Assembly (NCBI GenBank): GCA_947462875.1
Contig: CANHQJ010000006.1
Location: forward strand, 124,001-188,000
Origin: Verrucomicrobiia bacterium
GTDB taxonomy: Bacteria; Verrucomicrobiota; Verrucomicrobiia; Verrucomicrobiales; Akkermansiaceae
DNA: 64,000 bases
Reading direction: 5' to 3'
The notes under the pieces were generated by a model. It had not been told where the DNA came from. It was given only the letters and a program-made list of their open reading frames with translations, and searched no databases. Below are positions 1 through 10,017 of this stretch, in pieces; position 1 is the first letter of the stretch; each line of letters opens with the position of its first letter. A program made the position numbers and the translations under genes.

Positions 1-1317
<1,317 letters not shown>

Positions 1318-1337
1318 TCCAGCTCCGCTTCACTCAC

Positions 1338-1373
1338 AAAAAAAGGTCACACGGCAACGTGTGGCCTTTTTTC
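1338..1373. terminator. Bidirectional intrinsic terminator between eno and rimK
   Basis: An A-run (1338-1344) precedes an 8-bp stem (GGTCACAC/GTGTGGCC, one G-T pair) with a 6-base loop, and a T-run follows. With A-run and T-run on opposite sides it can stop transcription from eno and from the convergent rimK gene, which ends at 1403. Confidence 0.85.
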
Positions 1374-1402
1374 TTGGGCAGAAATACCGCTCATCACCCA
1401 TT

Positions 1403-2305
1403 TTATTTCCCATCAATCGACTTGGGTTTTTTCTCCTGGAGGGAATTTTCCAGGAACTGGATGATGGCATCCGCGCAGTTTTTGTTCGTGGCGTTTTCAA
1501 TACCCTCCAGCCCGGGCGAGGAATTGACCTCGATGACCAGCGGTCCACGCGCGGAACGCAGCAGATCCACCCCGGCGAGGTTCAGGCCCATGATTCTCGC
1601 GGCCTTGATCGCCGTCTTGCGCTCATCCGGCGTGATGGCGATTTTTTTCGCCTTGCCGCCGCGGTGCAGGTTCGAGCGGAATTCGCCATCGATGCCCTGT
1701 CTCTCCATGGCGGCGATGACTTTTTTCCCTAACACAATGCAGCGTATGTCCGCGCCTTTGGATTCGGCGATGTATTCCTGCACCAAAATATCCGCGCGCA
1801 CTTCCTTGAAGGCCTCGATCACCGACTCGGCGGCTTTTTTTGTCTCGGCCAGCACGACTCCCATGCCCTGGGTGCCTTGCAGCAGTTTCACCACGAGAGG
1901 CGCGCCGCCGCACATGGAGATCAGCTCGTTGGTGGCATCGATCGAGTGCGCGAAGCCGGTGACGGGCAGGCCCACGCCTTTTTTCGCGAGCAGTTGCAGG
2001 CTGCGCAGTTTGTCGCGCGAGCGGGAAATGGCGACGCTGTCATTGAGGGTGAGCACGCCCATCATCTCAAATTGCCGCACCACGGCATTTCCGTAGGACG
2101 TGTGCTGCACCGCGATGCGGGGAATGATGGCATCGGCCTTGAGCTCTTCGCCTTCCAGGTAAATGCGCGGCTTGCTGGAGGTGATGTTCATGTAGCAGCG
2201 AAGGTAGTCCACCACGCGGACGGAGTGACCGCGGGCGATGGCGGCCTGGACGAGGGCATCGGTGCTGTAGAGGGCGCTGTTGCGCGAGAGGATTAGGAGA
2301 TTCAC
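1403..2305 (-). CDS. rimK: RimK-type ATP-grasp glutamate ligase
   Basis: A 300-residue ATP-grasp ligase very close to E. coli RimK, which adds glutamates to the C-terminus of ribosomal protein S6. The match runs end to end: [14 protein letters not shown] at the start, the [14 protein letters not shown] and QFEMMGV segments, [19 protein letters not shown], the ATP-grasp strand [34 protein letters not shown], and the metal-binding end [15 protein letters not shown]. It starts with GTG at 2303-2305, overlapping by four bases the stop of the upstream protease-like gene, so the two are probably translationally coupled. The C-terminus is lysine-rich ([11 protein letters not shown]), unlike the E. 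coli protein. Substrate is inferred from the family. Confidence 0.93.
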   Translation of the reverse strand: MNLLILSRNSALYSTDALVQAAIARGHSVRVVDYLRCYMNITSSKPRIYLEGEELKADAIIPRIAVQHTSYGNAVVRQFEMMGVLTLNDSVAISRSRDKLRSLQLLAKKGVGLPVTGFAHSIDATNELISMCGGAPLVVKLLQGTQGMGVVLAETKKAAESVIEAFKEVRADILVQEYIAESKGADIRCIVLGKKVIAAMERQGIDGEFRSNLHRGGKAKKIAITPDERKTAIKAARIMGLNLAGVDLLRSARGPLVIEVNSSPGLEGIENATNKNCADAIIQFLENSLQEKKPKSIDGK

Positions 2306-2859
2306 GGGAGTGGGAAAGGGGAGGTGTTGAGGAAATCATTGAGGTCGCCGAGCAGGTAGTCCGATTGCGGATCGACGAGGAAATAGCCGGCCATGGCGCG
2401 CCGACCGAGCAGAACCGGGCATTTCATGTGGCTGCGGTCCGCCAATGTGAGCTCTATCGGAAATGACAGGCCCCCGGCGAAAACGGCGGTGGTGCGGATG
2501 ATGACGCGGTGCTGCGCGCTGCCGGTCGAGTTGCGGATGTTTTTGTAACGGGAGAGGGGCGCCTGGCAATCGATCGCGCGGCCTTCGCCGTCGATGGTGC
2601 GGAAGTGCACCGTCGTCCCATCGGCATCGACACGGATCCCGGTAGCATGAAGAGTGGAGGTGCGGGCTCCGGTATCGGTCTTGGCGATCCAGGGCAATCC
2701 GCCGAGCAGGGGCAACCCGATCCATTCATGGCGGCCCACCAGCAGACGCGTGCTGGCCTTGTGCGATGTGGGCAGAGCATGCTTCCGGGCGAGATCCGCC
2801 GCCGTGCTTTCGACAAAAACTCGTTGTGCTTTCCAGGCTCCTTGCAGTCGATGATCCAT
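2302..2859 (-). CDS. RimB-like retropepsin-type aspartic protease (RimK/LysX-associated, COG4067)
   Basis: Start ATG at 2859 gives 185 residues; an open frame extends further upstream but reads into the divergent promoter region with no family-like sequence. After about 50 residues the conserved core begins ([17 protein letters not shown]), followed by the [14 protein letters not shown] segment, whose DTGA is the active-site loop of retropepsin-like aspartic proteases, and by the family's [18 protein letters not shown] end. In other bacteria (the Pseudomonas rim operon) such a protein works with RimK and is proposed to trim glutamates added to ribosomal protein S6. The GTGA overlap with rimK supports joint function. 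The N-terminal 50 residues are less conserved and the exact start is uncertain. Confidence 0.8.
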   Translation of the reverse strand: MDHRLQGAWKAQRVFVESTAADLARKHALPTSHKASTRLLVGRHEWIGLPLLGGLPWIAKTDTGARTSTLHATGIRVDADGTTVHFRTIDGEGRAIDCQAPLSRYKNIRNSTGSAQHRVIIRTTAVFAGGLSFPIELTLADRSHMKCPVLLGRRAMAGYFLVDPQSDYLLGDLNDFLNTSPFPLP

Positions 2860-2955
2860 CGGTTTGTCCCAACATGATAACACGGGGACAGGGGGAAGAA
2901 AACGGCTATTTTGGTGACGGCTTGGTTGCGATTTTGCCTTTGCGCGAATGCGGGG

Positions 2956-2984
2956 TTGCCACAGGCGGCATTTCTGTTTATCTA
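2956..2984 (+). promoter_or_regulatory. Candidate sigma70-type promoter for the LptF/LptG-family permease gene
   Basis: TTGCCA (2956-2961) and TATCTA (2979-2984) are separated by 17 bases. The predicted start of transcription falls near 2991, which favours a translation start at GTG 3024 over the far-upstream ATG at 2874. Pattern match only. Confidence 0.4.
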
Positions 2985-3023
2985 GCTGCCACGTTGCATA
3001 AGGGTTTTTCAACAAGTGGACGA

Positions 3024-4343
3024 GTGTTGCTGGTGGTGTTCGCACTGCTGGCCGGAATCGTCCTGTGTTGGTGGCGCGTGCCGCTGGAGCAGGCAGAGGT
3101 GAGGGATCATCTGCGGGGTTTTCCGGACTCGGATCACTACATGCACGGCATTCGTCCCTATGTGATGGCGGTGGTGTTTTTCCTGCCTTTTCTCGGAGCC
3201 TTGTTCTATGCCACCGCAGGCATCATGGCACGCTGGCTGACACGCGAGTTTTTGCAAGCCATGCTGGTCTGCTATGGCGGGATTCTGCTGATCTATTTTC
3301 TGATCGATTTCTCCGGCAACGCCGCGCGCTTGGGAGAGGGTGGTGATTTGGGAACGGGCACCTGGATGTATTATTCGCGGTTGGCACCATCGATCGTGAC
3401 CTTGCTCCTGCCTTTTGGCATTTTGTTTTCGGTGATGTATTGCGTGGTGCGCGTATCGCGCTCGCGGGAAATCGTGGCGGCCTTGCAAAGCGGACGCAGC
3501 ATGTTGCGGGTCATGGGGCCTTTGTATGTCTGCGGATTGCTAGGGTCGTTGTTTTACCTGGGCTGCAATTTCCATTGGGCGCCGATGGCGGAGGGAACCA
3601 AGTCGGCCAACATGGATGAAGCGCGTGGCAAGACCGGAAAGCTGATGAACCACACCGTGTTCTATTATGCGAAAGGGCGGCGCATGTGGATGGTCACGGA
3701 ATTTCCGCGCGGCTATGATCACGGTGTGCCCTTGCGAGGAGTGGAGGTCACCTCGCTGAATGAGGATGGCTCTCTGGCCTCACGTCTTTACGCGAAGGAG
3801 GCCATATGGTCGGAGTCGGAGCGATCCTGGCATTTCATCGATGTGGAGCTCACGGATCATCATAAAAACCAGGCTCCTGTGTTTGTCAGTCCGCCGGGTC
3901 CTTATGTGAAAACAACCTGGAGCGAGACTCCGGCGCAGATCGTGCAGCAGGGGCTGGATGTGAGGCATCTGGGCATGCCTGATCTGAGCGGCATGATGCA
4001 CGCCGAGGTGAAGGCTGAGTGGCTGAAGCAGGATAGCGCTCGCTATGCGACGCAGTGGCACTACCGCATGGCTCTGCCGGCCACGTGTCTGGTCTATGTG
4101 ATGTTTGCGGTGCCGCTCTCGCTGTTTGTGACACGCCGTGCGCATGGGGGCACGATGGCCCTGACGATCGTGATGGCCATTCACCTGGTGTTGTTCACTT
4201 CCGTCGCCCTGGCCCTGGGTGAATCGGGAAATCTCTCACCGGCCCTTGCCGCATGGGTGCCGGTGGCGTTGTTTGCTCTGATCGGCTTGTGGTTGATGAA
4301 GCGCAGAATGGCTGGTCGCGCGCTGTGGCCCCTCTTTGGCTGA
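3024..4343 (+). CDS. LptF/LptG (YjgP/YjgQ) family permease with N-terminal membrane extension
   Basis: Belongs to the family that forms the membrane pair of the lipopolysaccharide export ABC transporter. The typical family start is MARWLTREFLQAMLVCYGG, which begins at 3225, and the rest shows the expected plan: N-terminal membrane segments, a large periplasmic beta-rich region (roughly residues 180-330 of the long form) and three C-terminal membrane segments ending in LIGLWLMKRRM. Upstream of 3225 the frame stays open and encodes two further hydrophobic stretches (VLLVVFALLAGIVLCWW and VMAVVFFLPFLGALFYA) with DSDHYMHGIRPY between them, so the real protein is probably about 439 residues from GTG 3024. 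The start is the weak point. The gene is convergent with the next one, six bases apart. Which of LptF or LptG it is cannot be told. Confidence 0.82.
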   Translation: MLLVVFALLAGIVLCWWRVPLEQAEVRDHLRGFPDSDHYMHGIRPYVMAVVFFLPFLGALFYATAGIMARWLTREFLQAMLVCYGGILLIYFLIDFSGNAARLGEGGDLGTGTWMYYSRLAPSIVTLLLPFGILFSVMYCVVRVSRSREIVAALQSGRSMLRVMGPLYVCGLLGSLFYLGCNFHWAPMAEGTKSANMDEARGKTGKLMNHTVFYYAKGRRMWMVTEFPRGYDHGVPLRGVEVTSLNEDGSLASRLYAKEAIWSESERSWHFIDVELTDHHKNQAPVFVSPPGPYVKTTWSETPAQIVQQGLDVRHLGMPDLSGMMHAEVKAEWLKQDSARYATQWHYRMALPATCLVYVMFAVPLSLFVTRRAHGGTMALTIVMAIHLVLFTSVALALGESGNLSPALAAWVPVALFALIGLWLMKRRMAGRALWPLFG

Positions 4344-4348
4344 TCGAT

Positions 4349-5707
4349 TCATTCCTTCCGTCCGCGCGATCGGTGCAGATCCGCCAGCGCCTTTTCTGCG
4401 GTATGGATGGTGCCATCTTCGACGTTGCAGGTCGCCACCAAGGTAAATCCGCAGGCCATCGCCTGATCGATCATTTCCTCCGCAGGGATGCAGGCGCGTC
4501 CCGACGTCTGGATCAGGTGAAAACTGACGGGTGGGTAGCCGTGGTATGTGCGATAGATGACCTCGGTGCAGGCCAATCGATCTGCGGTGCGGAAGTCGAA
4601 GAGGAAGTCGTAGAGTTTGCCCTCATGGCTCAGCGCGCGTGTCAGGGCCTCTCCCAACGGGCCGTCGGCAAGCGGTGGTCGCAGCACGAGGCAGGCGTCC
4701 AACGCCAGTGTCTCCTCCGCATCACGCAAGCGCACACCGTCTTTTTTTGCCTCGAGAAACCGTGTGGTGTCGCGGTAGCGCACGCGCAGGGACGGCGGCA
4801 TCACGCCGATCACGGCTTCCAGTTGTTCCCTTGTGCCGGTGTAGAGTGCCGCATGAGGCCAGAAACCCGGAAGGAACAGGTTCGACATGGCATCGTCATG
4901 GCGCGTGATGAAAACGTCGCCCGGACGCGCCAACCGCATCAGTTCCTCCCGCTGCCGCGCGGTGATCCGCTTCGGCGCGCCCGCGGGCTTGATGCCGGGT
5001 TGGCGCAGTTCCGCGATGGCGGAACCGGACCAGCGGAACAGATGAAACATCACTCTCCGGTATCCCGCGCGATGACTGCTCAGCAGGGAAAACCACCGAT
5101 ACCACAGACGCCCGCGCCAGATGCTCTGCTCCATCGTGGACAAATGCAATTCCTCTTCGCGCAGAATCGCGATCAGACCGGCGAATCCGTCCCGCTCGGC
5201 GAGAGCCAGAATTTCCTCGCGATGGGCGCGGTAAAATCCAACCGCATCCTGAAACTGCCTGCGCCGCTTGCGGTCGGTGGCGGCCTTGTGCAAGGCGGAA
5301 AAAGTATAACGCGGCAAACCGAAGCGCTGTTCCGGCTCATCGAGCTTTTTCCACACCACAGGTCGGGTACGGGCGAGCTCGATGACAAAGGAGGAGCCGC
5401 GCACCATCAGGCAGGCGGCGGCGAAGGCAGTGGCAAAATACGGAAGATTCTCCGACCACTCGCGTTTCATTCCCTCCAGCATTGTCTCGATTTGCTGAAG
5501 CGTTGTCAGCAATGCCATGCGCGTGGTGAGATACTGGCCGTAGCGCAGTCGCACGCGCTCATCCTCATCAGGCGTGAACCAGCCGCGCTCCTGGGCTCTC
5601 TCCACGATCATGAGTTCCTCGTCCAGGCTGGCCCGCGAGGGGATGCCCAGCGCCGCCGACTCCACGCTGCGCAGCGCGCGCGATAGTGTGATATCCGGAT
5701 GTTGCAT
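4349..5707 (-). CDS. YiiX/YebB-like NlpC/P60-type permuted cysteine hydrolase
   Basis: A 452-residue protein with a helical N-terminal half (residues 1-240) of unknown role and a C-terminal permuted papain-like domain. The latter begins at LARPGDVFITRHDD and has the histidine of FWPHAALYTG and the cysteine of RLACTEVIYRTYHG, the order expected for YiiX-type permuted NlpC/P60 enzymes. Such proteins are thought to cleave peptide or lipid amide/ester bonds, but few substrates are known. There is no clear signal peptide. The gene ends six bases from the convergent permease gene. A long frame on the opposite strand is a codon-usage shadow. Confidence 0.75.
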   Translation of the reverse strand: MQHPDITLSRALRSVESAALGIPSRASLDEELMIVERAQERGWFTPDEDERVRLRYGQYLTTRMALLTTLQQIETMLEGMKREWSENLPYFATAFAAACLMVRGSSFVIELARTRPVVWKKLDEPEQRFGLPRYTFSALHKAATDRKRRRQFQDAVGFYRAHREEILALAERDGFAGLIAILREEELHLSTMEQSIWRGRLWYRWFSLLSSHRAGYRRVMFHLFRWSGSAIAELRQPGIKPAGAPKRITARQREELMRLARPGDVFITRHDDAMSNLFLPGFWPHAALYTGTREQLEAVIGVMPPSLRVRYRDTTRFLEAKKDGVRLRDAEETLALDACLVLRPPLADGPLGEALTRALSHEGKLYDFLFDFRTADRLACTEVIYRTYHGYPPVSFHLIQTSGRACIPAEEMIDQAMACGFTLVATCNVEDGTIHTAEKALADLHRSRGRKE

Positions 5708-5847
5708 ATCGTGTTTTCCATGCTGCTTCGATTTGTCAGGATGGCAAGCATATGTTTTCTGTTAGATGGGTTTTGCCGCGACGAGGCCGCCGCGGGCCGT
5801 TAGTTGCGATCCGGTGATCGCTTCGGAGCGCGGGAATCGTTTGCTGA

Positions 5848-5876
5848 TTGTCAAGAAGATGTTGAGTTGATTATGA
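5848..5876 (+). promoter_or_regulatory. Candidate promoter for the HU gene
   Basis: TTGTCA (5848-5853) and TTATGA (5871-5876) lie 17 bases apart, about 70 bases upstream of the HU start. The stretch 5870-5947 is AT-rich compared with its surroundings. The rest of the 240-base gap 5708-5947 shows nothing else recognisable. Confidence 0.5.
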
Positions 5877-5947
5877 AAAAATATTTTCGGTCTCTGTTGA
5901 TTTTATCTTGCATAAACAGGGTGCTTTTCGTCAAAACGATTCCCGCC

Positions 5948-6223
5948 ATGAATAAAGCCGAACTAATTGAAGCAGTGCAAAAAGCTATGGGCAAAGAAGC
6001 GACCAAACGTGCCGCCGAAGATGCCGTGAACAACGTTCTTGAAGCGATCGCTTCCGGAATCAAGAAGACGAAAAAAGTGCAACTTATCGGATTCGGTACG
6101 TTCACCGTGAAGAAGCGCGCCGCTCGTATGGGCCGCAATCCTAAGACTGGTGAGTCGATGAAAATCGCCGCTTCCAAGTCCGTCGGTTTCAAAGCTTCCA
6201 GCAGCCTCAAAGGCGGTCTGTGA
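5948..6223 (+). CDS. HU-family DNA-binding protein
   Basis: A 91-residue nucleoid protein that binds and bends DNA as a dimer. The start MNKAELIEAVQKA is the canonical HU start, so the ATG at 5948 is preferred over earlier in-frame codons. The sequence then shows the QLIGFGTFTVKKRAAR segment and the GRNPKTGESMKIAASKSVGFKAS arm, with the intercalating proline in RNPKTG. The C-terminus ends KGGL without an extension. It is a single-gene unit with its own promoter candidate and a strong terminator 34 bases after the stop. Confidence 0.96.
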   Translation: MNKAELIEAVQKAMGKEATKRAAEDAVNNVLEAIASGIKKTKKVQLIGFGTFTVKKRAARMGRNPKTGESMKIAASKSVGFKASSSLKGGL

Positions 6224-6256
6224 TCGTTTGATAGCCATCGAAAAAACCCAACCCTT

Positions 6257-6286
6257 CAGCCCTGGTTCGCCAGGGCTGTTTTTTTT
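6257..6286 (+). terminator. Intrinsic terminator of the HU gene
   Basis: A perfect 9-bp stem (CAGCCCTGG/CCAGGGCTG) closed by a stable TTCG tetraloop is followed by eight T residues. An A-run just after the gene stop gives it possible activity for the convergent gene too. Confidence 0.92.
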
Positions 6287-6330
6287 GCTCTTTTATTTGG
6301 AAGAGTCCCGCGTGTTTCCCTCACGGGCAA

Positions 6331-7146
6331 TCAGCAACCGAAAAACCGACGCAGGTTCTCGCGCGATTCGCGGGCGATCGCTTCGGGGCTGGGGGTGTAG
6401 TCGAAAACCTCGACGCTCACCCAGCCGCGATAGTCCGTCTCGCGCAGGGCATCCACAATCGGTTCATACGGCACCTCACCCATGCCCGGCCCACGCAAGT
6501 TCGGATCGTTCGCGTGAAAATGCACGGTGTGGTCCTTGCTGCGGCGTATCACCTCGGCGATCGGGTGCTTTTCATAACTCATCGCCTTGACGTCGAGGTG
6601 CAAGCGGCAGTTCGGATGCCCCACTTGTTCGATGATCCCGATCGTCTCCTCAGCGCTGGTGAGAAAATTGGTTTCCACCGCGCCGAGGGGTTCCAGCGCC
6701 AGCGTCACACCCAGTGGCTCGCAATGTTCGGCCACCGCGCGGAACAGGTCGGCGGCGCGCCGCGCCGCGTCGTTCCGATCCCAGTCCGCCTCGATGTTCC
6801 GTTGTTTCGGCGAACCCCATACCATGATGGTGCCGCCGAGAGCGTGACAGACATCCGCGAGGTGTCTGCTGAAGTCGAGCGTCCTCCGGCGGATCGCATC
6901 ATCCGGAGTGGTCAAATGCAAGCCCGTGGGCTTCACCAGCAGCCAATGCAGGCCGACAATGGCAATTCCCTCACCGCGCACCTCATCCCCCCACTGTGTG
7001 GCCTGTGAGAGAGAAATGCGCTCCGGTTCCTCGGCGAGGGTAAAGGGCGCGATTTCCAAACCCGTGTAACCGCATTCGCGGGCCAAGCGTGCGGCCTCGA
7101 CCAGTGGCACGCTTCCGAACGTCTCATTGCAAATGGCAAACTTCAT
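6331..7146 (-). CDS. Sugar phosphate isomerase/epimerase family TIM-barrel protein
   Basis: 271 residues from ATG 7146 ([11 protein letters not shown]); a longer frame upstream has no family-like sequence. It is an AP-endonuclease-2-like/xylose-isomerase-like TIM barrel: an early [14 protein letters not shown] strand-helix, TLALEPLG with a metal-binding glutamate, [10 protein letters not shown] with the usual HxDxxH-like aspartate, [15 protein letters not shown] with metal-binding histidines, and [11 protein letters not shown] with the last glutamate. Close relatives act as sugar or inositol isomerases, epimerases or dehydratases, so the substrate is unknown. It stands alone between HU and tex. 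No signal peptide. Confidence 0.85.
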   Translation of the reverse strand: MKFAICNETFGSVPLVEAARLARECGYTGLEIAPFTLAEEPERISLSQATQWGDEVRGEGIAIVGLHWLLVKPTGLHLTTPDDAIRRRTLDFSRHLADVCHALGGTIMVWGSPKQRNIEADWDRNDAARRAADLFRAVAEHCEPLGVTLALEPLGAVETNFLTSAEETIGIIEQVGHPNCRLHLDVKAMSYEKHPIAEVIRRSKDHTVHFHANDPNLRGPGMGEVPYEPIVDALRETDYRGWVSVEVFDYTPSPEAIARESRENLRRFFGC

Positions 7147-7246
7147 GCCCGGAGTATGAAAATAGATCGCGCGATAGGCACGACTTTTTTTCAGCAACTC
7201 TGTCACGCAACGATCTGACCGAAGGAGTGCGTGAGAGGCGGATCAT

Positions 7247-9556
7247 CTAACGCTTTTTGCCTTGTTGCAGCGCCTGGCTGAACCAGTCGTTTCCGGGAGC
7301 GGGGGCGGAGGGGCGGTTGTCGCGGCGGGGTGCGGGGCTGTTGCCTCGATCGTTGCCACCACCGGCGCGGCGCTCGGTATCGGGCTTGCTCTTCATGCTG
7401 AGGGCGATGCGCTTGCGCTCGAGATCGACCTCGGTGACGGTGACTTGCACTTTTTGCCCGACCTTGACGACTTCGTTCGGGTCGCGCACGAACTGATCGC
7501 TGAGCTGGCTGACGTGTACGAGGCCGTCCTGGTGGACACCGACATCGACAAAGGCCCCGAAGGCGGTGACGTTGGTGACGATACCGGGGAGTTTCATGCC
7601 GACCTTGAGATCGGCGGGTTTTTCCACGCCCTCGGCAAAGGAAAAGAGCTCGAACTGCTTGCGCGGGTCGCGGCCGGGTTTCGCGAGCTCGGCGATGATG
7701 TCCTTGAGGGTGGGCAGGCCGACATCGGCGGTGACGTAGCTTTCCGCTTTGATCTTCTGGCGCAGCTCGGGCTTCGTGAGCAGGTCTTGCAATGTGCAGC
7801 CGAGATCGGATGCCATTTTTTCGACGAGGGCATAGCGCTCGGGGTGGACGGCGGAGGAATCGAGCGGATGTGGGCTGCCTGCCACACGCAGGAATCCGGC
7901 GGCTTGCTCAAAGGCCTTGTCGCCCAGCCGCGGCACTTGTTTCAATGCCTCGCGTGAGGGGAATGGGCCGTTCGCCGCGCGGTGGGCGACGATGTTTTCC
8001 GCCAGAGAGCGGTTGAGGCCGGAGACGTATTGGAGAAGTTCTTTCGAGGCGGTGTTCAGCTCCACACCCACGGCATTCACGGCGCTGACCACGGTGTCAT
8101 CGAGCGAGGCCTTGAGCGCGCGTTGATCGACGTCGTGCTGGTATTGGCCGACGCCGATGGCCTTGGGATCGATTTTCACCAACTCGGCGAGCGGATCCAT
8201 CAAACGGCGGCCGATGCTGATGGCACCGCGAACCGTCAGATCGAGATCGGGAAATTCCTCGCGTGCCACGTCGGACGCGGAGTAGATCGAAGCACCCGCT
8301 TCATTGACCACCACGACGGGAATGGAGGAGGGGAGATTGAGTTTGCGGCAGAACGCTTCCGTCTCGCGCGAGGCTGTGCCGTTGCCGATGGCGATGGCTT
8401 CGATTTTGTGTTTGGCAATGATGGTGAGCATCTCCTTGGCGGCTTCGTATTGTTGGGTGTTCGAGCCAGCGGTGATGTGCAGGACGGTGTGGTGGAGCAG
8501 GGTGCCGGTGGCATCGAGGGCGACGGTTTTGCAACCGGTGCGGAAGCCGGGGTCGATGGCGAGGATGCGTTTTTGTCCGAGCGGCGAGGCGAGCAGCAGT
8601 TCGCGCAGGTTATCGGCAAAAACCTGGATCGCGGTGGCATCGGCGATTTTTTTCGAGTTGAGGCGCATTTCCGTTTCCATCGATGGCATGAGAAGGCGCT
8701 TGCAGCCATCCTCCACGGCCTCGCGCACTTGTTGGCCAGCGGCGGCCTGGCTGCTGACAAATTGCGGTACGGCAATGCCGGAAACGCGCTCCAGCGGCAC
8801 ATCGATGCGCATCAGCAGGAAGCCGTCTTTTTCTCCGCGTCGGATCGCCAGCAGGCGGTGCGAGGGGATGGAACGCAGGGGCTCGCTCCAGTCGAAGTAA
8901 TCGCGGAATTTGGCGGCATCGGCTTCTTCCTCTTTGCCATACATGACTTTCGAGGAAACGATGGCCTCGGCTTCGTAAAGCTTGCGCACGGATCCGCGGA
9001 GAGTGGCGTCATCGGCGACGATCTCGGCGATGATGTCGCGCGCTCCGGCGAGGGCTTCGGCGGAGGTGGTGACTTCTTTTTCCGCATCGATGTATTTCGC
9101 GACCTCGGTCTCGATGTCGTGAGATGACTGATTTTCCAGAAGAAATGTGGCGAGTGGTTCGAGGCCGCGTTCTTTCGCCTTGGTGGCGCGGGTCTGACGT
9201 TTCGGGCGGTAGGGCGCAAAGGCATCCTCCAGCGTGGTCATGGTCAGGCAGGCGAGGATTTTTTTCTTGAGCTCAGGGGTTAGCAGATTGCGTTCCTCCA
9301 ACGATTTGAGAATGGCGGTGCGGCGGGCATCGAGATCGACGAGGCGCAGCATCGAGTCGCGGATGGTGGTGATTTGCACTTCATCGAGCTCGCCCGTGGC
9401 TTCCTTGCGATAGCGGGCGATGAACGGCACGGTCGCGCCCTCGGCGATGAGCTGTGCGGTGGCACTGACACTGCGGACAGAGATGCCCGTTTCCTGGGCG
9501 ATGAGGGCGATATGCTTGGCGGAATCGGTGGAGGCGGAGAGAGAAGAATCAGACAT
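7247..9556 (-). CDS. tex: Tex-family RNA-binding transcription accessory protein
   Basis: A 769-residue full-length Tex protein. Order of parts: the N-terminal helical region (ISVRSVSATAQLIAEGATVPFIARYRKEATG is diagnostic), a YqgF/RuvX-like nuclease-fold domain (LAIDPGFRTGCKTVALD near residue 335), helix-hairpin-helix repeats (KELLQYVSGLNRSLAENIV and FPSREALKQVPRLG), and a C-terminal S1 RNA-binding domain (GMKLPGIVTNVTAFGAFVDVGVHQDGLVH). The tail after the S1 domain is basic and rich in G, R, N and P. Tex is a widely conserved cytoplasmic factor linked to transcription and stress tolerance. Opposite-strand frames across this gene are shadows. Confidence 0.95.
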   Translation of the reverse strand: MSDSSLSASTDSAKHIALIAQETGISVRSVSATAQLIAEGATVPFIARYRKEATGELDEVQITTIRDSMLRLVDLDARRTAILKSLEERNLLTPELKKKILACLTMTTLEDAFAPYRPKRQTRATKAKERGLEPLATFLLENQSSHDIETEVAKYIDAEKEVTTSAEALAGARDIIAEIVADDATLRGSVRKLYEAEAIVSSKVMYGKEEEADAAKFRDYFDWSEPLRSIPSHRLLAIRRGEKDGFLLMRIDVPLERVSGIAVPQFVSSQAAAGQQVREAVEDGCKRLLMPSMETEMRLNSKKIADATAIQVFADNLRELLLASPLGQKRILAIDPGFRTGCKTVALDATGTLLHHTVLHITAGSNTQQYEAAKEMLTIIAKHKIEAIAIGNGTASRETEAFCRKLNLPSSIPVVVVNEAGASIYSASDVAREEFPDLDLTVRGAISIGRRLMDPLAELVKIDPKAIGVGQYQHDVDQRALKASLDDTVVSAVNAVGVELNTASKELLQYVSGLNRSLAENIVAHRAANGPFPSREALKQVPRLGDKAFEQAAGFLRVAGSPHPLDSSAVHPERYALVEKMASDLGCTLQDLLTKPELRQKIKAESYVTADVGLPTLKDIIAELAKPGRDPRKQFELFSFAEGVEKPADLKVGMKLPGIVTNVTAFGAFVDVGVHQDGLVHVSQLSDQFVRDPNEVVKVGQKVQVTVTEVDLERKRIALSMKSKPDTERRAGGGNDRGNSPAPRRDNRPSAPAPGNDWFSQALQQGKKR

Positions 9557-9700
9557 GCGGGACGCGCATTTTCCTCTTTCCCTGAGTGGGAATCAAGAGG
9601 GAAATCTTTTTGGATGTGGAATCGTGATTTGGCCCCGGGCAGCAGGGGGAGGACTAATCATTCGCTTGCCTTGGGAAAGGTGTCGCCGTAGTCCTCGTTT

Positions 9701-9934
9701 ATGCGGATGCGCGTTGAAGACATCACCGATTTGGCAAGGGAGCATCCCAGCGAAGCGAGAGCGTTGCTTGCGGATCGCCTTGTGGAGAGTCTCGACCCGG
9801 CGGAGGATGGATTGATCCATGAACTTTGGGCAGAAGAGACCAATCGTCGTCTGATGATACTGCGATCAGGGCAAGTGATCGGGATTCCGGGAGAAGAAGC
9901 CCTTGCGAAACTGCGCACGAAATATGTGGGATGA
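9701..9934 (+). CDS. Addiction-module antitoxin-like protein (TIGR02574 type)
   Basis: A 77-residue protein with the usual features of the small 'putative addiction module component' family: an N-terminal helical region (EDITDLAREHPSEARALLADRLVESLD) and a C-terminal segment WAEETNRRLMILRSGQVIGIPGEEALAKLR that wraps the toxin. Family members pair with ParE/RelE-like toxins. Its stop overlaps by four bases (ATGA at 9931-9934) the start of a toxin gene that is cut off after about 29 residues, so the antitoxin now has no full partner here. ATG 9701 and ATG 9707 are both possible starts. Confidence 0.8.
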   Translation: MRMRVEDITDLAREHPSEARALLADRLVESLDPAEDGLIHELWAEETNRRLMILRSGQVIGIPGEEALAKLRTKYVG

Positions 9935-10017
9935 CATTCGTATTCCATCCCGAGGCTCTCTGTGAACTGGAAGCGGCAGCGGATTTTTACTCTGATCGTC
10001 AAAATGGCTTGGAAATC
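9931..10017 (+). pseudogene. Truncated ParE/RelE-type toxin gene
   Basis: The frame starts at ATG 9931, overlapping the antitoxin stop, and encodes MTFVFHPEALCELEAAADFY followed by SDRQNGLE, a typical ParE/RelE-type N-terminus (beta strand plus first helix). After about position 10017 the translation no longer resembles a toxin; the frame runs on to 10137 as antisense of the ADP-ribosylglycohydrolase gene. A complete toxin has about 90-100 residues, so roughly two thirds, including the catalytic C-terminus, is missing. The end point is approximate. Confidence 0.72.

Noticed and set aside
4253-5686. Long plus-strand frame of 477 codons
   Set aside because: It lies opposite the YiiX-like hydrolase gene, has no recognisable domain and a composition typical of the antisense of GC-rich coding DNA. 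It was taken as a shadow.
7982-9127. Plus-strand frame of 381 codons across tex
   Set aside because: Antisense of the conserved Tex gene; glycine- and aspartate-rich, no domain.
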